From contig LSRY02000057.1 in assembly GCA_001643675.2 (NCBI GenBank), positions 374,501 through 438,500 of the forward strand: 64,000 bases of DNA, in the 5' to 3' direction. Of the stretch, positions 36,301 to 47,975 are shown piece by piece. The translations under genes and the position numbers were made by a program. Positions within the stretch are counted from its first letter, which is position 1. Each line of letters starts with the position of its first letter. The stretch comes from Monocercomonoides exilis (lineage: Eukaryota > Preaxostyla > Oxymonadida > Polymastigidae). The notes beneath the pieces were generated by a model, which worked only from the letters and a program-made list of their open reading frames with translations, ran no database searches and was not told where the DNA came from.

Positions 36301-39090
36301 AAAGGAGGAAAGAAAGAGAAAGAAGAGAAGAAGGCAGAAAATGACAACGAATTCGAGGAGCCGTTTGAAGGAGAGTTTGACGACCTCAGTTTGTTGGAAG
36401 GGCTCACTCCACAAATACGCCGTGTTGTCATCGGAGGAATGCGAGATCCTCTGCTGGCAATAACACGAATGGATGTACTGTTTGTTGCGCTGTTCAAGCG
36501 ATTCGCACAAGACTCTCAGAAGCTGAAGATGCTTGTTGACTGCATATTTGGCACGCTTGTCGAGCGAACATGCAGCTATGTGGAAGCCAACCGCATAGAA
36601 AACCATCTGCTGCTGGGGATGACAAATGAGGGGCTTCCGCAAAACGAGCAAGAAAGCAATGGCGAAAGCAACACCTTAAATAGCTCAAGTAGAGAGCGTA
36701 TCGTTTCACAGGTGCGGATCTCGTTCAATCCATTGGCTGGCAGAAGCCTCGACTATGTCCCCTTCTTCCACATCCTCCGCAGCATCCTCTCGACAATGCT
36801 GCCACTTCTGCCTCGCCCACCGTCAATTCCTTCGTCTGCAGTGAACGATAGCGTTCTGCCGCAGACTGGCGCCTTCAAAGAAATTCTCATCACGCACCTG
36901 CCATTTGAGCTTGATCGAATGGTAATTTTGAAGAGAATGAATGAGCGTCCTGATCAGAAGGAGATCCTGGAAGCAATGGCTTCGAAGATCGTTGTTCCGA
37001 AGCATCTGTTGGAAGCCGAAGAAAACGAACGCTCAATCACAAAGATGATATGCGAGCATTTGCTGAAGCTGAAGCCAAGAGTGTATCCAGAGTTTATTCA
37101 AGGGTATCTTCTGTTGCTGAGTGAGGATCTCTTCCAGGTGAGACTCGCTTCTCCTCGTTTCGTTCTTCAAGGTGCTACAACATACGAAGATTACCTGAAA
37201 TCCGTCAGACCGCAAGCTTCTGCTTCTCCTTCGCCTCCGAATAAAGTGGTGCTGCAGCCTCGCATGTGGTCTTCCAATACATTCTGGCTGTACTATTTGC
37301 CTCTGCTTCAGGAGGCGCTGGCATTTGAGACGACATTCAGCCCATCGTCGGAGGTGGCTCAAGGAGTTCATCAGCTCGTTCTGAAGATGATGCGCAACAT
37401 TCGGATGACCTACTTCGACTTCCTCGTCGCTGCTGGATCTGCTCTGGTTGACTTAGTTTATGATGGCCACTCAGACATGCGGAATATTATCCTTTCTTCC
37501 CACCCAGCTTTCCTAATCCCCACTGAATTCCCTCGTTATCCACTACTCAGTTGGAGTTGCCTCTTGCATCCTCAGCTCTGCATTCCACATTCCACTCTCT
37601 CGGACGCACGCAAACATCTTAGGGAGGCATGTTCAGACAGACTCACTGACCCTCAATTTGAAGAGGTTGTTGCAAGGTACATAAATGGGCGGCAGACATG
37701 CTTATCGACAATGGCATCTGTTATGGACGGACAAGGTTTGAAAGACATTGATCTGAGGCAAATGTCAAAGGAAGCCATGTTTCTTATTCGTGAAATACGT
37801 CAGCGAATTATTACTGAAGAAGTGCCAGTATCTCCTTCATTAGGTGCAGATCCAACAGCACGCCCAACCCATCCACCAGGAAAAAGAAAGCAACTGAACT
37901 TCACTTTTCTCCTTGCGCTCACGAACTACCTCATCAGCTTCTCGACTGTCGGGTACCAGCGCTGGGTGAAGCTGCTCACACGCACTTTCACAAAGGAAAG
38001 AATAGACATCAGACAGGACGAGATTCAGAGCGGACAGAAAGCTCCGCCAGCACCAGGCGATCCGCCGTACAATCCGATGGACGATCTGAATCCAGCTGTG
38101 ATGGATGTGGTGCTGTGCCCATCGTGTGTCTCCAGCTGGGGCTTGCTCCACTACCTCTTCAAGAGCCTGCCGCCTGAGGGTGTTGCCTATGTGACTGGCA
38201 TCATCTGCAACCATCTGCGCTTTCCTTGTGATCTCACTACCATTGCCGCTCATGCGTTGTTTTATGTTCTGCTCAATGGAGATCTCTCTGATTATCGAAG
38301 AGCTTCGTTGAAACCGTTTCTTGCTGTCTCCACAAACGGTGCTCCTGTCATTTCCTTAGAAAAATATAAAGAGCTTATTAGAATGTCCGATGAAACACTG
38401 AAGCTGAAGGAGACCGATAGCTTCAGTCCCCAAACTTCTCTCTCGTTGAAATTCCACTTCCAGATTCAATATAAGGTCATCCAAGCAATCAGTGAAAGAG
38501 CCAGAGTGTCGAGTGATCGGCCTTGGGGACTTGTAGCCACCATGAGCGAGCTGCTGTCGAACACAAGGGTGTTTGCTTCTCCGATGTTTGACAAGCTGAG
38601 AATTGAAACAGGCGCAGTTCAGGCGCAGACTCAACAGACATCGACACAAGCACAAAAACAAGCTCAAGCTCAAGCTCAAGCTCAAGCTCAAGCTCAAGCT
38701 CTAACTCAAACTCAAACTCAAGCACAATCACGTTCACGTCAACATTTACCTGCACAAACTCAGATTCATGAGCCAGCACAATCACCGTTACAATCGCCAG
38801 ATCAAGCACAGATACAAGCAAGAGCCAAAGCACTTACCCAGGTGCAGCCTCAAATACAAATTCAACAAAGACCGAAAACTCAGGCGCAGAAATCTTCTTC
38901 CGTAAATATTAATTACTCTTTGCCTCCTGTACCAACTTCCTCATCTGCTTCAATGCCCTTTCCTGCTTTAACTGCAACCTCAACACCACAGTCATCTACT
39001 TCATCACCTACTCCCTCGTCCTCACCCTCACACACAACACAGGCAAATTTGCCTTATCAATCTCACACTCCACAACAAAAGAAGGAATGA
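24399..39090 (+). CDS. NOT1: Giant NOT1 (CNOT1), scaffold of the CCR4-NOT deadenylase complex
   Basis: Three exons (24399-24512, 24678-24882, 25040-39090) join in frame to about 4789 aa, twice human CNOT1. NOT1 carries the CAF1/CCR4 deadenylases and NOT2/NOT3 in cytoplasmic mRNA decay. The CAF1-binding MIF4G domain is at about aa 1095-1320 (RIAKIFNTVAVSNL, LNNFGSFISLLVIQRN, HQPWLFGVTELLRELYHLP). A DUF3819-like helical domain lies at about 1850-2050. The NOT1 C-terminal domain lies at about 4180-4630 (GHSDMRNIILSSHPAF, ICNHLRFPCDLTT, RPWGLVATMSELLSN). The first 1090 aa are mostly Ser/Pro-rich low complexity where other NOT1 proteins have HEAT repeats binding CNOT10/11. Further Ser and Lys/Glu tracts separate the domains, and the C-terminal tail is Gln/Ala-rich. 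The first two exons are inferred from splice sites and open frames; exon 1 has an FCRYC motif. The stop is TGA. Confidence 0.92.
27269..27315 (+). repeat. In-frame tandem repeat encoding Lys-Tyr-Glu
   Basis: Within NOT1, about four copies of AAATACGAA or close variants encode KYEKYEKYEKYEKNEK. This is a small minisatellite inside a low-complexity linker. Confidence 0.85.
38659..38720 (+). repeat. Hexanucleotide repeat encoding (Gln-Ala)n in the NOT1 tail
   Basis: CAAGCT is repeated about seven times and then grades into CTCAAACT-type units, giving (QA)n then (QT)n. It lies after the folded NOT1 C-terminal domain, so length variation would be tolerated. Confidence 0.85.
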
Positions 39091-39865
39091 AACCAAGTCT
39101 CTTTTTATAAATCTCCTCGGTCTACTGTTCTGTTTTTATGTTCTGCAGCCTTTATTTTCATTCTGTTTGACTGGGCACTTTCTCAAATGTTTTTGAAGTT
39201 TTAAGTGAATTTCGCAATGTGTCATATGATGCTTATTTTTTTCTTTTTCGCTAATTCACATCAAATCGAGGGAAAAAATTGCATTTTTTGTTTTTCCATT
39301 TTCACATTTTACTTCAATGCTTGTTATAATGTAATTTTACTTCATTATTGTATAATTTGAAAAGAATAGTATGTTATAGGCTTTGCATTTTGATTTGCTA
39401 AGCTTCTTATTTATTCTTTGGCTGTATTCAATGCAACTCTCTCATTGTTTCGATGAGTTTCTTCTGTTTTTATTTGTTCTTTGCTTAATTAAGCATTGCA
39501 TTGTTTGTTCCATTTTCAACATTGCTTTAACTTCAACCAATTGCTGAATTGTAATTAAATCACATTGAGGAGGTTAGTCATTTTCAAGCAAAAAAAGTTT
39601 TTTCTTCAATAAATGATGAAGTGTAATTGGGAATTTGAATAAGAAGATTTTTAGCATCATTTAAAGAGTCGGCTTCATTGAAGGAAAATTTTGTTTTAAC
39701 AGAGAGTTTAATACAAAAATAAAACAAATACATATTTTCCTAAACAAATTCGAAATTTTGATACTAAATAATTCGTTGAATCCAATAGCTTATGTTCATT
39801 TGATGAAACATTCAATATTCTTATTGACGAAACTACAATGTGAAATATTCTGGTTAATTGAAATA
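39091..39865. other. 3' flank of NOT1, AT-rich
   Basis: No gene recognised. The sequence is T-rich close to the NOT1 stop and should include its 3' UTR. It ends at the TA dinucleotide (39864-39865) that borders the next mobile element. Confidence 0.5.
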
Positions 39866-40830
39866 GGGTCAGAAATTTATCGGTGCCCAAAAAATTAATC
39901 GGGACCTAAATTTTCTGGCTCTCCAGAGCACTTTTAGAAAAAAATAAATAATAGAAAATTATTAATATATTATAATATTCTATTTCTGAAAATATTTTTT
40001 ATTTTTTTCATTTGAGCGAAAAGATCTGGAGTTTTTTGTTTTATTTTTCTGATCAAAGACTTGCTCGTATTCTCACGAGATTTTTGTTTTGAGGTTTTTA
40101 AGTGTTGTTATTGTTATTGAATATAACTTCTTTATAATTTTGGTTATTTTTCATTGTTTAACACTTCGTTTTTTTATTATTTTTTTCATTTCACAAAATT
40201 TCGACAAATTGAAGAATTCATTTGTATTAATAAGATTTTTAGTTAATTCAAAAAAGTAAATATATAAATTATCAACAAATAAAGATATTCAAAAGGATGA
40301 AAATCATGTATTTTTTATAATTGTCATTATTATTCAAAAAAACTTGTTTTTGCTTATTTTTGCGTTTTTTGGAGCAAATCACATTCTTTTATTTCAAAAT
40401 TTTGATAACAATCATAACATTCATTTTTTCAACTGTTATTCAACTATAAAAAACATAACAACTCAAATATCACGACAAAATCTTCAATTTGTCGAAATTT
40501 TGTGAAATGAAAAAAATAATTAAAAAACGAAATGTTTAATAACAAAAAATAACCAAAAACATAAAGAAGTTATATTCAATAACAATAACAACACTTAAAA
40601 ACCTCAAAACAAAAATCTCGTGAGAATACGAGCAAGTCTTTGATCAGAAAAATAAAACAAAAAACTCCAGATCTTTTCGCTCAAATGAAAAAAATAAAAA
40701 ATATTTTCAGAAATAGAATATTATAATATATTAATAATTTTCTATTATTTATTTTTTTCTAAAAGTGCTCTGGAGAGCCAGAAAATTTAGGTCCCGATAA
40801 AAAAAAGGGGATATGATAAATTACTGACCC
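39866..40830. mobile_element. 965-bp palindromic mariner-type foldback element, complete
   Basis: The element begins GGGTCAGAAATTTATC and ends in GATAAATTACTGACCC. Each end is flanked by TA (39864-39865 and 40831-40832), the target duplication of Tc1/mariner elements. The arms 39866-40214 and 40482-40830 are about 349 bp each and almost perfect inverted repeats. They surround an AT-rich centre of about 267 bp without coding capacity. A related, older copy begins at 9178. It is probably a non-autonomous element mobilised by a transposase elsewhere in the genome. Confidence 0.88.
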
Positions 40831-40846
40831 TATTGATCTTGCATAA

Positions 40847-40847
<1 letters not shown>

Positions 40848-40905
<58 letters not shown>
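40848..40905 (+). repeat. Uninterrupted poly(A) run of 58 nt
   Basis: 58 consecutive A residues start about 17 bp after the right end of the palindromic element. It could be a homopolymer microsatellite, the tail of a retroposed sequence of which nothing else is visible, or an assembly-length artefact. Confidence 0.9.
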
Positions 40906-40907
<2 letters not shown>

Positions 40908-41440
40908 AGAAAGAAAACCACACTGGAAATTTTCATATATAATGCATTATTTTTGTCTTTTATGAAGAGGTAATTTGATAAAAATATTACATGAAATATT
41001 GAATGAAAATTCACTTTTGTATGAACAATAAAAAAAACCTTTCGATTTTTGCTGGAAAAAAAAGCTCATCTTAATGTTATTTCCATCGAAAACTTATAAT
41101 TTGTCCGATATCTTGTTTGTCAATAAGATAAAATTATTCAGACAATTCATAATTAAATTTCTGTTTGACTAAAAAAAATTGCCATTCAGTCAAAACTGGA
41201 CACAATCACATCGGATATAATCAACACCGGAAATTGTCTCAAAAAGTTGTGATAAACAGATGTGATTATATCCTATTTACACTGTTGTTCTTTTCAGTTA
41301 TCCACCCCCTTCCGTGGAGATAATTAAAATTTGAAGAAATATTTATGAAGCAAGATCTTTGGATAAAGTTTCAAAAGAAACAAATCATTTAAGAATTTAA
41401 AAATAATCCATCAGCACAAACAAAAAAAAAAAAAAAATAA

Positions 41441-41473
<33 letters not shown>

Positions 41474-41710
41474 AAAGTCACTTTGGGCCGGTGTTGAGAG
41501 TGAAACATTGGATTATCTTAATGTGATTTCTTGATTACGTTGATGTCATCATATTTACACAAACAAATACCAATTACATCTATATTTAACATCAAATCTA
41601 CACATTTTTTTCCTTTGTTCTCATAATGTTCCTTAGCAATGAAAACCAATCTGAAATGTTTGTAGTTGAAGATGCTGACAACCATTATATATCAATGGAT
41701 TTTGGTTCAA

Positions 41711-41968
41711 CCATTTGGCGAATTTTTGTTGAAAAATGCCTTTTATCAAATTTTCAAATAAAACAAAATTTTCAAATTTTTTTCATATTTCTGTTCTCCC
41801 TAATATAACCACACTGAAATGAAAATAATATCATTGTTAAGGTTCTGTTTCCATTTCAGTGAAGTTTTATTAGTGAGGACAGAAATATGAAAAAAAATAT
41901 GAAAATTTTGCTTTATATGAAAATAAAACAAAAGGCATTTTTCAAAAAAAAAAAAATAAGCCATTTGG
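41711..41968. repeat. 258-bp imperfect inverted repeat with a 30-nt loop
   Basis: Arms of about 110 bp (41711-41821 and 41852-41968) meet at CACTGAAATG and CATTTCAGTG around a 30-nt loop. Both arms contain GAAAAATGCC next to the CCATTTGG-like outer ends. The arms have diverged by substitutions and A-tract length changes, so this looks like an old foldback element. Termini and target duplication are unclear. Confidence 0.65.
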
Positions 41969-43281
41969 AAAGCATTGTTTCTTTTAACAAATTTTCTTTC
42001 CCATTCTTCACTAATTTCTTTAATTTCGCATTTATCATCTTTGCTTCGTTTTCTCCTCTGCATGGCATGATCGGATAAAAAATGAAATGTGAAAACAGTT
42101 CGATAAATATTTGATTATTAACCAAACAATTTTGATGATATCTTTGAATGCAATTTTGTCCTTCGAAAGCAAAGGAATTTTTATGCTCTCTTCAATTTCT
42201 TCTTGCTTCTCGTTGTTGAAAATTTACGGTCTTCCATTATGTTGCTTATCTCTTCCTTTATTCAAAGAAAAGATGTGTCTGAACAATTCTGTAGAAGATT
42301 ATAATACTGATAAATTAATGTTTTCGTGTGAAATTTATTTTTGGAAAGAAAAAAAGGTCATTTGTTAAACTTTGGATTTTAATCAAAGAAATTCTGATGT
42401 TGCGAAATCTTTTGAAAGTTCAGATGAAGAAGGAAATAAAGTTATGTTGCCTGAAAAATCATTCATAATGGCTTTGCTGACCTTTCGTTAAAAAGAAATA
42501 ACTTTTCAATTTATTAATTTCGAAAAAAGAAAAAAAAATATTAATAATAAAAAATAAATTGAAAAGTGCACGTTATTTTTAATTTTCAATTTCATCCATT
42601 TATTTTTTAATTTTTCGGAAGTTTTTATTCGAAATTCCCATATTTTGTTCCTATCCTGATATGCCATGTCTCTCCCGACTTTTCTTGATAAAAATTCATT
42701 CAGAATAAATAGAAGGAAAAAATATGGTTTCAAAAACAATTGATACAAGATACTGTAAGTGGGCAGATAACGACCAGGAAAAAAATTCGATTCATATGTT
42801 TTTTTAATTTTCGCTTCAACCAATGAATGCTATTTTGATATTTCCATAGTTATTTTTGAATTAAAGTGATTCAAAACCGAGATAACCTATTTTTAAAAAT
42901 CCAACAGGAATTTTTGTTTTGAAAACTTTCCCACCTTTTTATTAAAAAACCTTTATCTGTTGATTTTACAAAAAGCTTTCGTCAAACATAACCCTAATAA
43001 ACACATTGACAAATGAAATATCTTTATTTCCAACAAAAACCTAAAAGAAAGTTTCTCTCTTATTTATCTTAGGTGTTTGATCATTAGATTTTGATAACTG
43101 CTGCTTTTTAAAATAATGAAAATTTTCAGTTTTTTATCGAATATTTCTCCTATTTGAGAATATTAACATCTGAAAATAGGTTTTTCAAGGTCAATAGTTC
43201 TTCTTTCAGACAATTTTTATTCAGGTCGCTATGTACACTCTTACCATAGATACTTCACCATACGCTTTTTCTATGATAATA

Positions 43282-43677
43282 CAGATATCGCATAAAATAC
43301 AGGACATCGCACAAAATACCGGACAAGATCGATTTCACAATAACTGCAAGAGGAATAAATCTGTTTATTTTCCTCCAAACACATCTCATTTATACAAACT
43401 CATTTGATAAACGAGACTTTCAAAATATCCTCATTTGTTCTCAGAGAAAATTTATATCGAAATTTCGGAAAAACTCAAAATTCTATTTCTCCGAGATTTC
43501 AAAAATTATTTTTTCTGAGAACAAATGAGGATATTTTGAAAGTCTCGTTTATCAAATGAGTTTGTGTTGATGAGGTGTGTTTTGAGGAAAATTGTCAGAA
43601 TTATATCTTTTGCAGTTATTGTGAAATCGATCTTGTCAGGTATTTTGTGCGATGTCAGGTATTTTATGCGATATCTG
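43282..43677. mobile_element. 396-bp foldback MITE with TA target duplication
   Basis: The left end CAGATATCGCATAAAATAC and its reverse complement at the right end lie next to TA (43280-43281 and 43678-43679). The arms are about 185 bp and include CTCATTTGATAAACGAGACT in both orientations; the loop is near 43468-43511. The CAG terminus plus TA duplication fits the Tc1/mariner group. No coding capacity. Confidence 0.82.
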
Positions 43678-44481
43678 TAATTGCATTCATGATTTTCATT
43701 CAGTGATCAAATTTATCAATAAAAGTTTTTTTTTTTCTTTTTTTTCCTTTTTCTTTTTTTTTTCATAAAAGGTTTTATGATGAATCATGATAAAAATGAT
43801 CCAATTTGATAAGATAGAGAAAGAAAAAATTGAAAATTCAAAAGAATGAATTTTGGCGAGAATTTCAAAGAAATGTGCATTTAAGAAATAAATAGTTTAT
43901 TTTTTCCTTTTCGATTATTTCAATAAAGAATAGTCTTTTTCCTCGATAAAACAAATCAAAATGTTTCTCATTAAAATATCTTTTTCACCGTCTTTGTTGA
44001 GGCTTTCTTTGTCTGTTTCAATGGAAATGATAATAAAACTTAGAAAGTTTAAAATCATTTAACAGAAATTATTCATCATTTTATTCCTTTTATTCCAACA
44101 AATAAAAATTTCAAAGATGAAAACATGATTTTGGATTCTGTTCAATCACGCGAATGATAATAATTCCAATATTCTTTTATTTTCTTTGTTTTGACAATTA
44201 CTTTATCATTTGTTAAATGAATAGCATTCAATTAACATTTTCCACTCCTGAAACACCACTTTGTTAAAGTTAACTGAAACAAATATTAAACATCTTCGTC
44301 TGATTTAATCCGCACTCTTGAATTAGATAATTATTTCTAAAGGTGAATGCAATTCGAAATCAAAGACAATAATTGCAATAAGTCAAATGCTTCAAATAAA
44401 ACGTTGTTATGAAAATATAAAGACATGATTGCACGCATTATGCAACTCATCCAAAACAAATAAATATCATGCATTTTTCAC

Positions 44482-45078
44482 TTACACGCGGGTCGCTTTT
44501 TCAGTAAGATCTTCCTCTCTGAAAGATTCATCAACCTGAAAAATGAAACATTTTTCAAAATAAAATTATTGGATAAATTCATAATACATAAATAAATATC
44601 ATTTAAAATAATATAATTGAACATATTAAAAAAGGCACACATCAAGATCATTTTGAATTCCAGTGAATGCCGATTTGATAGCGCTTTTTGCTGATGCATA
44701 AAGCATACGCTTGCGAACTGGTGTTGTTGAAGGTGTGTACAATGAGAGGAAAATTTTTGTTCTTGTTGTTGTGTCAACAGCATATTCATGATTCACAATA
44801 ATATATCTTGGCTCATTTTCAGGAAGAGCAGCTTTCAAATCCTAGGTTATTTTTTTTGGAAAAGCAAACGCAAATAATAATTATTTAAAATATTATTATC
44901 AAAATTTTTTACAAAATAATCTTCACACAGCAAAAGTCTTTCCTTTTTCTCCTTCAACATCAACAACAATGTCCTTGTCATTTTGAATTTTGTAAATTAC
45001 ATAGTACAATTTGTGAGCAAATTTGAACTCATTGAATTTGGCAACTGCTTCGTCTGTTGGAACAATACCAATTTGCAT
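44482..45078 (-). CDS. ADF/cofilin actin-depolymerising factor
   Basis: Three exons on the minus strand (45078-44929, 44841-44641, 44535-44482) join in phase to 134 aa, the usual size for this family. ADF/cofilin binds and severs actin filaments in the cytoplasm. The sequence shows the ADF-homology fold: FNEFKFAHKLYYVIYKI, then LPENEPRYIIVNHEYAV, and the actin-binding long helix RKRMLYASAKSAIKSAFTGI. I took the ATG at 45078, but TTTTGCAG just upstream looks like a splice acceptor. A tiny extra first exon adding a few residues before IAMQIG is therefore likely, as in many cofilin genes. The stop is TAA, with an in-frame TGA five codons later. Confidence 0.93.
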
Positions 45079-45569
45079 AGCGATTCTGCAAAATACCGAT
45101 CATAACCAATTTTCAATATTATCATTCAAACGTAAAAGGGAATTTTTGATCTTTTGACAAATAAGTCCATTTTATTCATGAAGTTTTCCTTTCACATAAA
45201 GATATGAAAATGAAAATAATTTGAGAAAATGTCCAACTTTTAAAAAAAGAAATGATAGAACTTCTTATTCTGTAAAAATTGAAAGTTTTTCTAAATGGAA
45301 GTTACAATGATAATCAAAAATGAAGTGACATTCTAAAAATATAGAAAGAAAATTTAAATCAAAGAAATCTAAATTAACATATATCTAAAATCCATCTATA
45401 TTTTCTTAAAATATAAAAATTATTGAAGATTTATTCAAAATAACTATCTTAACGGAAAAAAAATCTCAAATTCAACTAACAGCCAATAACAAAATATGTT
45501 AACGCACTTCAATAAAAGTTCAAAACAGCACTCTAAATTGAAGCCTGAACACGCCGATAATTCACTTCC
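45079..45569. other. AT-rich spacer between the transporter and cofilin genes
   Basis: 491 bp of AT-rich sequence between the 3' end of the transporter gene and the 5' end of cofilin, both on the minus strand. Apart from a possible tiny first cofilin exon, nothing is recognised. Confidence 0.5.
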
Positions 45570-47885
45570 TCATTTTGGAAGTGCAAGTTCCAGCACCATC
45601 GACAGCATGCATCCACAAAAGATCCCAATGTTGAGTGCTGCTGCCATAAAGCTGCCTCCCATTGCCCTCTCTGAATCGTCAGTCAGATCTGTGCAGGCAA
45701 GCGCCCTGAAATAAAAGTCCATCCACCCAATCGCCACAAAAGATGTTAAAGGGGAATTTCAAATAAGATTGATAGTTGAATGAAACATTAAAAATTTAAA
45801 AAAAAAGACAAAATAAAATGAGAGGGTGCAAACATGATGATTGTGCCATGATATCCATTTGACAATGAGAATATCGCATAGACAACACAAATAAGCCACA
45901 AATGCTGAAAGGCCTTCACATAAACAGCAAGAAAAAGAAAGAGAGCCAAAGCCTAAAGTGGAATGAAAGAACAACAACAAATATGAAATTATTTGTTATT
46001 TTTTGTTATGACAAAAAATAATACTTTTAAGAGAAAAGTGTCAAAAAATATTAAGAATCAAAAAGCATTTCCTTTTAAATCCCCACCAAACTCTCTCTCA
46101 AATAGCATCTTCATCATTTTGATTCAACGATGCTTATCATCTTTCATTTCAGCACACAATTCTGGCTATTGACACAATATTCATTGCTTTTGCAGACTTA
46201 TAAAGAGGACAGCAATCAGGAAAGAACCGAGTCGCAAAATCCCCAACGGTAAATATGTTCAGTTTGATGTACTGAAATAGCATTTCAAAAATTTGAAGTT
46301 TCAATTTCCAAAATAACAGAAAAAGAAAATTGATAGAAAAACAAAAAATAAGTTTAAAAAAAACATGAAAAGAGTTTTTCAAACAAATCAATGAATATTT
46401 ATCAGATATCTATCTTTTTCATTAAGAAAAAAAAAAAGCGAACAAAAATTCCTTCTCTCTCAATTCATTTCAATTACTTTATCCTCTCGTTCTCACACCG
46501 TCCATAAGCTCCGTGACCATTCTGTGTTGAATAGATCGTCTTGCACGTTGATTGCCAGAATAATATTAGGATATATCAGCAGAGTCCAGAAATAACAGTT
46601 AAATATCGCCAGCCCCCACCATCGCTTCTTCTTTGCTATGTGCCACATCTGCTTGGCGAAATCTTTCATCACATGAAATATGGATGCACAAGAAGTGGAA
46701 GAAGAAGAAGAAGACGACGATTCTGACATCACAGATTTATCAGTGAATGAATAATAATTTCTGTTGCCATCAGAAAGAGGAGAGGATGAAGTGACATGTG
46801 ATGCTCTTCGAGGTGAAGACGAGCTTAAAGCAGACGAGGCTGGTTGGGAAGAGGAATTTGAAGTGTTAGGAAGAACCGATTCTAATTCAGTTGTTGATTT
46901 TCCAGATGATTCCTTCACCGATTCTTGAGAATTAATTGAACTGCTTTGACTGTCCAGGCCTGATCCATCTTTCTCTGAATCAATGCACGTGCCTTCTTCA
47001 ACCCTTTCTTCAGAAAGAGAGCTGTATTTCCATGCATCGTCATTTTTACTGGAGTCACCATCTTTCATCAAATCTTTAGAGTAAGGAAGGAGATGCAGAA
47101 GAGCTTCTCCAACAAGCGCTAACATATTTATAATCGCAGATGAAGAAAAGAACGTAAGTCCAATAACATCTGTATTGTCTCCTGGAATAGATATGTGCAA
47201 AATCAATGGAATAAGACTTATTAGCCCTTCAATTCCTTGACCAATCATAATCGCTTGCGTGTGCCATGAAGAGAAAAGGCTTCCCAATCCAAATACTGTA
47301 ACATTTAATATGCCAGTTATCACACCGCAAATGATGCTCAGAAAAACCATCAAGACTATCGCTATCACAGTTTGTGAAAGAAATGTGCATATGAAAGGAA
47401 TGACGATCATCAAAATTGCATTCAATAGAATTGGTATCGAAATAAATAATGAAAAGTCAAGTGAGCCTGCTATTGCAGTGCAAAAAATCATCACCGGAAG
47501 ACACCCAATGTTGTATCCAACGAGCATATACGACATTGCATGTTTATCAGGAAGTCTTTTTTCAAAAAAATCAGCCTAGAAAACAAAGAAAAAATATATA
47601 TCATTTCAATAAAAAAGATGTTTAAACGAATATGCAAATAAAAATGACTTATTCCTTTGGATCAAAGCATACCGCGCTAATTATACTATTCCACGAAGAA
47701 AGCATTGCCATTCCAAAAAACACACAAATTATAAAAACAATTTGAAACTTTATTAAAAAATATGTAAATAACAGATTTATCAGATTTGAATACATTATCT
47801 TTCCGCTTTGGAGGCCGCTTTTCTTTTTCCATCGTTTTAGTTTTTTAATTATGTTTCTTGTTTTCAATTTTAATGTTTCTTTCAT
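45570..47885 (-). CDS. Equilibrative nucleoside transporter (ENT/SLC29 family)
   Basis: Five exons on the minus strand (47885-47673, 47575-46499, 46271-46158, 45952-45810, 45705-45570) join in phase to about 560 aa. ENT proteins are 11-TM carriers of nucleosides or nucleobases; parasites and anaerobes lacking purine synthesis depend on them. Family features visible: GMAMLSSWNSIISA in TM1, GVITGILNVTVFGLGSLF in TM4 and TQAIMIGQGIEGLISLI in TM5. Further on come FTVGDFATRFFP in TM8 and FSLSNGYHGTIIMFAP in TM10. The last exon closes with a hydrophobic helix and TGA. A loop between the two halves is enlarged by a Ser-rich insertion (about 46680-47060), making it longer than the usual 450 aa. Exon 1 may contain a further small in-frame intron. 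Substrate specificity cannot be read from the sequence. Confidence 0.9.
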
Positions 47886-47975
47886 TAAAAATAATAAAAC
47901 TCATCACAAACAAAATAAATATTTGTTTATTTGAGCAGTGAATGAAAAGTTGGATCTAACCTTAAGAAAGTTTTT
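47886..47975. promoter_or_regulatory. 90-bp divergent intergenic region between the transporter and DENN genes
   Basis: The two ATGs (47885 on the minus strand and 47976 on the plus strand) are separated by only 90 bp. The spacing is very like the 95-bp HAUS1/NOT1 interval. No defined promoter motif was recognised. Confidence 0.45.

Larger units (their letters stand above)
40906..44481. other. Gene-free AT-rich region with foldback elements
   Basis: No coding exon could be supported on either strand. The region holds an A-rich (AAAAT)n stretch around 41424-41475 and two foldback structures (41711-41968 and 43282-43677, listed separately). The remainder shows no recognisable feature. Confidence 0.5.

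Noticed and set aside
496-39090. Full reassignment of TAA and TAG to glutamine, as in some oxymonads
   Set aside because: The 14-kb NOT1 exon and 7.6-kb surface-protein exon contain no in-frame TAA or TAG while Gln is frequent as CAA/CAG. Wholesale reassignment is therefore excluded; only leakiness remains possible.
41206-41520. Possible inverted repeat around ACACCGG and CCGGTGTTGA
   Set aside because: Only about 10 bp match well; the rest does not align convincingly.
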